Both the position numbers and the translations under genes were made by a program. The notes below the pieces were generated by a model, which searched no databases, was not told the origin of the DNA, and saw only the letters and a program-made list of their open reading frames with translations. A DNA stretch of 44,824 nt from Methylovulum psychrotolerans (GTDB lineage Bacteria > Pseudomonadota > Gammaproteobacteria > Methylococcales > Methylomonadaceae): NCBI RefSeq assembly GCF_002923755.1, contig NZ_PGFZ01000009.1, positions 22,345 through 67,168 of the forward strand. The letters run 5' to 3'. Shown here in pieces: positions 39,923 through 44,824 of this stretch; the stretch's first letter is position 1; each line of letters begins with the position of its first letter.

Positions 39923-41524
39923 CAACAAACTCTCTTGACAGTCAACCCAACCAAATTGGTTAACGCATTAAGGCACAGTTTCACTAACAACACTACTGTG
40001 TTGGGGGAGCTGATGCAAAACTCCCGCCGTGCACAAGCGACATCGGTTGAATTCCTTTTTGACCACCCAACTAACACACTTACCGTCATTGATGACGGTT
40101 GCGGCATCGAATCCATCGATACACTGCTTACTGTTGCAGAATCAGGATGGAATGCCGATGTTATTGCTCAAGAACATCCGTTTGGCATTGGTTTTTTATC
40201 CGCTTTGTACGCTTGCCAGCATATCACTGTCGTCAGCAAAAGCGGGAAACTGATGTCAAATACAGATGAGATACTCACATTCCAACCGATTTCGATAGTA
40301 CCTGTCGATAATTGGGACGGAAAAACGGTTATCACGTTGCAAGAAATTGGGTTGGAGTTTGAGCAAATCAAACGCAAGCTGATAGAACTAGCGCGTGGCT
40401 TCCCAACGCCTATCGTCTTTGATGGACAGCTTCTCAGCCGAGATTGCGCCATTGATACTTCGAGTGAATTTATCGATACCGAAATCGGATCAATACGTTT
40501 GGCTATGGATAACAAAGAAAGTTGTGTCGATATTGATGTTTACTTTCAAGGTCTGCCCATTTATCGCACCAACAGAACTTTTCGTGATGCCATTCCAAGG
40601 CATATCATTCATCTCGATCCGTCCAAGTTTATAGCCAGGCTTCCTGACCGCGACAAATTGGTGGATGAAGAAAATGCGATCAAAACAATCAGAAGTACAC
40701 TCGCTAAATATATTGAGGACTATTATCTGAAATTGAAAGCGACTGTTGATCCAATGGATTTTGTCACAAACTATCAAATGTTAAATAGTTGGTATTTGCT
40801 TCATTTGCTGAACGATGTTCCTGTTGTGCCTGCTTGTGTTTTGCAAACTTTCGTTGATTATCCCAATTGTGACGAATCTGGATTTGGATACTATTTATCT
40901 CCGTCCAATGCGGTGTTAACATTGGCCGAGCTTAACAGCAAAGGTGTCGTCAGTATGGATGAGTGTGTTAAATACGATGGGGCTTTATGCCATACGTTTG
41001 CTATGCAGAAAGGCTATTATGTTTATCATGGCGGGCTGCATCCTGAACATTGGATACACCAGTTAGTCAAGAAATTAGAAAAACCAACGGTTGAGCTGGT
41101 TAATGAAACCCGATCAGCACTATTTAAAGGCGATTGGGTCTGGGTTCAAGTCCGTTTTTGTGATTCTTATGAAATTACAGTTGGCGGCGAAACTATCGAA
41201 ATTAATGGTCATACCATTTATTTGGGTGAAGATAATGGCAATGAAGTAGTAATGCCGCGTTTGGGCAATACGTCTGGCGTGTTGACACAAATATCTTCTT
41301 ATCGTGATGACAATGAGGATTTCCAGCAATCTGCTTATGAATCCGACCAAGCGGCATTATATTCTTTCTGTGTGGCTAATCGGACGGATGACCCGCTTGT
41401 CAGCATCCAGCAACTTTTGCCGACACATCTTCCGTGTCCAATATTGTATGGAAATAGTTTCCATCTTCATGTCAATGCGGATGGCAATGTGACTGTTACC
41501 ACGCTTGAAAAAATGGTTGCTTAG
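39920..41524 (+). CDS. GHKL/HATPase-fold ATP-binding protein, 534 aa
   Basis: The first 120 residues form an Hsp90/histidine kinase-type ATP site: N-box ELMQNSRRAQAT (Glu30, Asn34), VIDDGCGI (Asp59, Gly60, Gly62) and HPFGIGF. MutL- and Hsp90-like proteins share it. The remaining 400 residues are not recognised and show no HNH, kinase or toprim motif. Such stand-alone GHKL proteins occur on large plasmids and integrative elements, with unknown roles. The start at 39920 follows GAGGA. It heads the third switch-controlled unit. Confidence 0.75.
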   Translation: MQQTLLTVNPTKLVNALRHSFTNNTTVLGELMQNSRRAQATSVEFLFDHPTNTLTVIDDGCGIESIDTLLTVAESGWNADVIAQEHPFGIGFLSALYACQHITVVSKSGKLMSNTDEILTFQPISIVPVDNWDGKTVITLQEIGLEFEQIKRKLIELARGFPTPIVFDGQLLSRDCAIDTSSEFIDTEIGSIRLAMDNKESCVDIDVYFQGLPIYRTNRTFRDAIPRHIIHLDPSKFIARLPDRDKLVDEENAIKTIRSTLAKYIEDYYLKLKATVDPMDFVTNYQMLNSWYLLHLLNDVPVVPACVLQTFVDYPNCDESGFGYYLSPSNAVLTLAELNSKGVVSMDECVKYDGALCHTFAMQKGYYVYHGGLHPEHWIHQLVKKLEKPTVELVNETRSALFKGDWVWVQVRFCDSYEITVGGETIEINGHTIYLGEDNGNEVVMPRLGNTSGVLTQISSYRDDNEDFQQSAYESDQAALYSFCVANRTDDPLVSIQQLLPTHLPCPILYGNSFHLHVNADGNVTVTTLEKMVA

Positions 41525-41575
41525 AGTAGCCCGAAGAAAATTGTTAAACCCTGAACAATCTTCATAACTTTTATA

Positions 41576-41653
41576 TCCCTGCGGGAAAATTCATTTTCCC
41601 AGCCGTGGACACTGTTTTTTCCCGCACCGTCTGCCTAGTGCCGGAGAAACATG
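41576..41653 (+). promoter_or_regulatory. leader switch L14
   Basis: A is GCGGGAAAAT (41581-41590), A' ATTTTCCC (41593-41600), GG 41607-41608, B GTTTTTTCCCGC (41614-41625) and C GCCGGAGAAACATG (41640-41653). B pairs with A, or with C over GC, GG, A and AAAC with one bulge. Confidence 0.65.
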
Positions 41654-42484
41654 ATGTCCAAATCTTTTTTTCAAAAGAACGTTGACCGCCGCAGCCGTAC
41701 TGCAATGGCCAATTTTCTCAAATCACACTGCCGCTATGACACCATGCGTTCTTGGAACGGAATGACGTCATATGCCCAAAACATCAAGATTCATAATTTA
41801 GGCCTGTCATTTGAACAAGCCGACAGAGCCTATGACATGCTTGAAACCGACTACTGGAATGAAATTCGCCAGCCTATTGATACCTTCATTAGGGAACACG
41901 GCCATTCCTATACGATTGGCACCAATGGCCGATCTTCAGGTTATCTAGTTCTTTATGAATCGCATCTTGAGGTCACAGGCCATTACAGTTATTGCCCGAT
42001 GTGCGGCCAAAATAACTATAAAAAAGTGCCACCGATTTTTGTGGACATGAACGCACAAACCATTGCGCAAGAAATCCTTAAAAATCCAAACGCCCACCAT
42101 CCGAATGTCTATCTGCAACAGTCCACAGTCCAGGCATTGTCGATGACAGACGATGAGAAATGGATACTGGCAAATCGCCTGTCAATTGAATTACGCAACT
42201 GTTCTTTACACACCAGTTGTGGAATTTGCGGAACAACCCGCGTTAATTATCAAGTGCCGCCCAAGCGTTCGGTGGTACGAAGCAATGGCATTGATCAGGG
42301 TGAATGCTTTGACCAGGAAGATTGGACTATGTCCAGGCTTCGCGAACGGGTTGATTTGGTGTGTGCATTTGATGCAACGTGTGATGCCATCCGCGACAAC
42401 TACATTGCCTTGATCGGCAATTGCCGTGTCGTAGAATCCGTGGAATATCAGCCCATCGTAGTTAAGCAGCTTGCTTGGGTTTAG
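41654..42484 (+). CDS. hypothetical protein with two Cys pairs, 276 aa
   Basis: Family not recognised. YCPMCGQNNYKKVPP (about 115) and SCGICGTTRVNYQVPP (about 195) are two CxxC knuckles each followed by a VPP turn, so they may form one zinc site or two linked rubredoxin-like knuckles. Two adjacent ATGs occur at 41651 and 41654; the second fits the GGAG spacing (7 nt) better. Confidence 0.6.
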   Translation: MSKSFFQKNVDRRSRTAMANFLKSHCRYDTMRSWNGMTSYAQNIKIHNLGLSFEQADRAYDMLETDYWNEIRQPIDTFIREHGHSYTIGTNGRSSGYLVLYESHLEVTGHYSYCPMCGQNNYKKVPPIFVDMNAQTIAQEILKNPNAHHPNVYLQQSTVQALSMTDDEKWILANRLSIELRNCSLHTSCGICGTTRVNYQVPPKRSVVRSNGIDQGECFDQEDWTMSRLRERVDLVCAFDATCDAIRDNYIALIGNCRVVESVEYQPIVVKQLAWV

Positions 42485-42559
42485 CGCGACATGACACGTT
42501 ATTTCCTTGAGACGAAACTGGCCTAATATCCTCTTTTATCGGCCAGCTACCTTACACAA

Positions 42560-42708
42560 CCCTTCCGGGAGAAAACTTTTCTCCTCACAGGGGTGTTGGT
42601 TTTCTCTCGGAACTTTCTGTCTTGCCTTCCGGGACTTCCTTAATGCCCGTTGGCACGGGCATTAAGGAAGTCCCGGTGGTCGGGGCTATAACCAGGAGAA
42701 AAACCATG
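42560..42708 (+). promoter_or_regulatory. leader switch L15, with inserted hairpin
   Basis: A is TTCCGGGAGAAAAC (42563-42576), A' TTTTCTCC (42577-42584), GGGG 42590-42593, B GGTTTTCTCTCGGAA (42598-42612) and C CCAGGAGAAAAACCATG (42692-42708). B pairs with A and with C over the RBS. B and C lie about 80 bp apart because of a 22-bp stem hairpin between them. Confidence 0.65.
42629..42676. repeat. perfect 22-bp stem hairpin
   Basis: The arm 42629-42650 (starting CCGGGACTTCCTTAATG) is perfectly complementary to 42655-42676, with the 4-nt loop TGGC. No T run follows, so it is not a classic terminator. It lies wholly between segments B and C of L15 and looks like an insertion that leaves the switch arms intact. 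Confidence 0.85.
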
Positions 42709-42936
42709 ATTAACAATATACAAATTAAAGTTGGCCAAACCGTACAAGCTTTTTTTGAATCAGTTGATTCCGATGCAAGCTACAAAACGTTGGGGACAAT
42801 TGTAGGTATAAAAAGAAAATCATATAGATCAGAATCTTTTGATGAAGCAACAATTAAATGGGAAGACGGTACAGAGTTTTCAATTGATGAGTCCTTCTTT
42901 TTTAAAACAGTCCATGTGGTTGGAGGTTTGCAATGA
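42706..42936 (+). CDS. small hypothetical protein, 76 aa
   Basis: The protein looks like a single small beta-barrel: VGQTVQAFFESVD, GTIVGIKRKS and EATIKWEDGTEFSIDES, with the pattern of a KOW/Tudor-like or nucleic acid-binding fold; this is inference. Start 42706 follows AGGAG. The stop overlaps the next start by 4 bp (ATGA), so it is coupled to the primase-like gene. Confidence 0.6.
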   Translation: MINNIQIKVGQTVQAFFESVDSDASYKTLGTIVGIKRKSYRSESFDEATIKWEDGTEFSIDESFFFKTVHVVGGLQ

Positions 42937-44027
42937 AGACCTTCAATTTATCTGCGGACACCGTCAGAGCGCAAGCGGCCGGGCGGTGGTTGTTTATTTT
43001 TAATGCCCTTGCGCCTGAACTTGAATTTCCGGTATCAAAACTGGGTAAGCATACGCAATGCCCCGTCCACGGCGGAAAAGATGGTTTCCGGTTATTCCGA
43101 GATGCCAATCATTCTGGCGGGGGTATTTGTAACACTTGTGGCGCTAAGACGGATGGATTTCAATTATTGATGTGGTTGCGAAGTTGGAGCTTTCCTAATG
43201 CTTTATCTCATGTTGCTGCGGTATTAGGGATAATCAATGAAGCAATCCCTGCCACTGTTTTAAAGTCCGGCATCACTCCGTCAACTACCGTAGCGGATAA
43301 TGACCGGATTAGGGCTAGTCTCCGTAAAATCTGGCAGGAATCAAAACCGCTTCGGCATCCAGATGCGGAGCCTGCCAGGCTTTACTTCCGCAATAGGGGG
43401 CTGGGTGATGTGGCAATGGATTATCCAAATTTACATTTCCATCCCACATTGCAATACCGCGATGAAAACCGTCGTGTATTGGGTTACTTTCCGGCATTGC
43501 TTGCATTGCTCGAAAATAATGATGGCCCGGTCACAATCCACCGGACGTATCTCACGGGCGACGGGTTTAAAGCCGATGTCGCATTTCCGAAAAAAGTGAT
43601 GCCGGCACCGTCGGACAAGAAAGTCACCGGTTCCGCCATACGTCTAGGAACACCCGCCCATGTTTTGGGCGTCACCGAAGGCATTGAATCGGCTTTGGCC
43701 GTCATCCAAGCAACCGGCATGGTGACTTGGCCATTGGTCAGTTCGTCGTTAATGCCTAACGTTGAGTTGCCCAATACTGTCAAAAAGCTGGTCATTTGGG
43801 CTGATTTGGATCGTCCGGCAACCGTAACCGGCATTCAGGCCGGTTCGGAAGCGGCGGCGAAATTGGCCCATCGGGCAATAACCCTAGGTTTGCAAGTTGA
43901 AATCCGTGAACCGAAAGGCCCTATATCGGGCAATTCAAAATCATTAGATTGCTTAGATATCTTTAACAAATACGGATCGGCAGCGTTTGCGCTCTCCAGC
44001 CCGTATTTCAAAACTAAGGGGGAGTAA
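42933..44027 (+). CDS. primase-like protein with zinc finger and TOPRIM domain, 364 aa
   Basis: The N-terminus has a CHC2-like zinc finger (Cys43, His46, Cys66, Cys69 in QCPVHGGKDG and ICNTCGAK). The C-terminal TOPRIM domain has VTEGIESAL (Glu249) and VIWADLDRP (Asp291, Asp293). This is the layout of element and phage primases related to the P4 alpha and RepB' types. No helicase motif is present. GGAGG precedes the ATG, which overlaps the stop of the small upstream gene. It probably primes element replication or transfer. Confidence 0.85.
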   Translation: MKTFNLSADTVRAQAAGRWLFIFNALAPELEFPVSKLGKHTQCPVHGGKDGFRLFRDANHSGGGICNTCGAKTDGFQLLMWLRSWSFPNALSHVAAVLGIINEAIPATVLKSGITPSTTVADNDRIRASLRKIWQESKPLRHPDAEPARLYFRNRGLGDVAMDYPNLHFHPTLQYRDENRRVLGYFPALLALLENNDGPVTIHRTYLTGDGFKADVAFPKKVMPAPSDKKVTGSAIRLGTPAHVLGVTEGIESALAVIQATGMVTWPLVSSSLMPNVELPNTVKKLVIWADLDRPATVTGIQAGSEAAAKLAHRAITLGLQVEIREPKGPISGNSKSLDCLDIFNKYGSAAFALSSPYFKTKGE

Positions 44028-44079
44028 TGTATGTCCGGCAAATTGACACTTACTTTATCATCATAATCCCTTTTAATGC

Positions 44080-44122
44080 CCTGTCGCTACCTAGCCTTAC
44101 TTGAAGGCTGGGCGGCGACAGG
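44080..44122. terminator. bipartite hairpin between convergent genes
   Basis: Outer arms CCTGTCGC (44080-44087) and GCGACAGG (44115-44122) enclose an inner hairpin GCCTT-ACTTG-AAGGC. It lies between the primase-like gene and the convergent repressor gene, so a bidirectional terminator is plausible, though no T run follows directly. Confidence 0.5.
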
Positions 44123-44185
44123 AAATTAGACAACGTTAATTTGCTTTTAATTAAAATTTTTCATAAATGCTCTAATAAACTCAAC

Positions 44186-44824
44186 TCACCATTTGTTCAA
44201 TGAAGCAATAACCCGACCTATGATTTCAAAATCAACATTATTGTCGGACACGTCCAGGGTGTAAGGCGGAAATGTGCGATTAAGCCCAGATACCAGTAAC
44301 GCATTACCCTGTGACTGTAAATTATTTACCAGCACGCACTCCCCAAGTCGAAAAACAATTGCACAGCCATTCCCAATGGTTTTTCTTTGGGTATCTGCCA
44401 GCACCCAATCGTTATCTTTAATTTGAGGTGACATAGCATCCCCTTGGTTAATCACAACGACCACTTCTTTTAATGGCAAATTATTTTTAATAAACCAACT
44501 TATTGGAAAATAGACCAATTCATTTTCTTCGCAACGATTACCTTCTTCTCTTGCATATAACGGTATGCCTATAAAGTCTTTGTTATTTAGACTTAGAGCC
44601 ATTGGTGATGTAATCGATTTTATTTCTTCGTGGTTTAAGCTACCAAAGAGTACCCAGTTGATATCCACTCCGTGGTTTGACAGGTTGATCAAATAAGTGG
44701 CATCTGGCACTCCCTTATTCTGTTCGTACTTGTATTGCATATTTTTCCCAACACCACCTATTGAAGCAAAATCGGTTTGATTTAGCCTAAAACGTTTTCT
44801 TTCCGACCTAATCCTGTCTCCTAA
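44186..44824 (-). CDS. CI-like repressor with S24 domain, 5' end outside window
   Basis: The frame runs past the right edge, so the start is not seen. Upstream of the first internal Met the frame reads RFRLNQTDFASIGGVG, then KYEQNKGVPDATYLINL, a lambda CI-type HTH. The C-terminal domain is S24/LexA-like with GDAMSPQIKDNDWVLAD (nucleophile Ser). In the second motif, CVLVNNLQ, an Asn stands where the catalytic Lys normally is (LVKRLQ), so RecA-stimulated self-cleavage may be lost. It is convergent with the primase-like gene and probably controls the element. Confidence 0.8.
   Translation of the reverse strand, partial: LGDRIRSERKRFRLNQTDFASIGGVGKNMQYKYEQNKGVPDATYLINLSNHGVDINWVLFGSLNHEEIKSITSPMALSLNNKDFIGIPLYAREEGNRCEENELVYFPISWFIKNNLPLKEVVVVINQGDAMSPQIKDNDWVLADTQRKTIGNGCAIVFRLGECVLVNNLQSQGNALLVSGLNRTFPPYTLDVSDNNVDFEIIGRVIASLNKW

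Noticed and set aside
30003-42708. Leaders as rho-independent terminators or known riboswitches
   Set aside because: The hairpins are mostly not followed by T runs, and the last arm always falls on the RBS. I see no known riboswitch core; the arms differ from gene to gene, which a ligand-binding core would not allow.

Overview
The window comes from a bacterium, probably a gammaproteobacterium. The divergent IHF-beta-like protein, PhoU, HPP-CBS protein and RT-Cas1 type III CRISPR locus fit that, but no marker gene settles the taxon. It has two halves: a chromosomal-type segment with a large type III-A CRISPR-Cas locus (1 to about 26600), and the maintenance region of a plasmid or integrative element (about 27400 to the end).

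Left part (1-9100): a frameshifted IS630-type transposase; a possible iron-sulfur regulator divergent from an HPP/CBS membrane protein; a TetR regulator with an O-methyltransferase; and an unrecognised four-gene cassette with two HEMGH metallopeptidase-like proteins.

CRISPR region (9117-24905): four arrays, 19 spacers in all, share a 36-bp repeat and are each preceded by a related 214-bp leader. Between them lie an AbrB/PIN toxin-antitoxin pair, an operon cas6-cas10(csm1)-csm2-csm3-csm4-csm5, a two-TM protein resembling Csx23 followed by Csx3, and an adaptation module of RT-Cas1 and two tandem cas2 genes. The interference and cyclic-oligoadenylate parts look intact: Cas10 has HD and GGDD, and Csm3 has its Asp. 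The RT-Cas1 gene is broken twice, by one extra C in a C run and by an IS1595-type element with 24-bp terminal repeats and an 8-bp target duplication. Removing the extra C, the element and one target copy restores one frame of 686 codons plus stop, so the damage looks recent.

Flank (25466-27411): an IHF-beta-like gene, phoU and an unrecognised minus-strand gene.

Mobile-element half (27700-44824): parA-parB with three copies of a GTGTCCAAT/ATTGGACAC palindrome, then a MoxR-type ATPase, a DUF3150-like protein and a VWA/CobT-like protein, SSB, a GHKL-type ATPase, a TOPRIM primase-like protein, many small unknown proteins, and an incomplete CI/S24-type repressor on the minus strand.

The most striking observation is in this half. 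Fifteen genes are each preceded by a 5' leader with the same architecture but a different sequence. Segment A pairs with a short A'. Segment B is complementary both to A and to segment C, which holds the ribosome-binding site and often the start codon. An upstream ACCC can pair with a GG or GGG between A' and B. A:B and B:C exclude each other, so each gene seems to carry its own translational switch built on one fold. Three of the leaders are also preceded by a 121-122 bp repeat carrying four small hairpins. I do not recognise this RNA as a described class.
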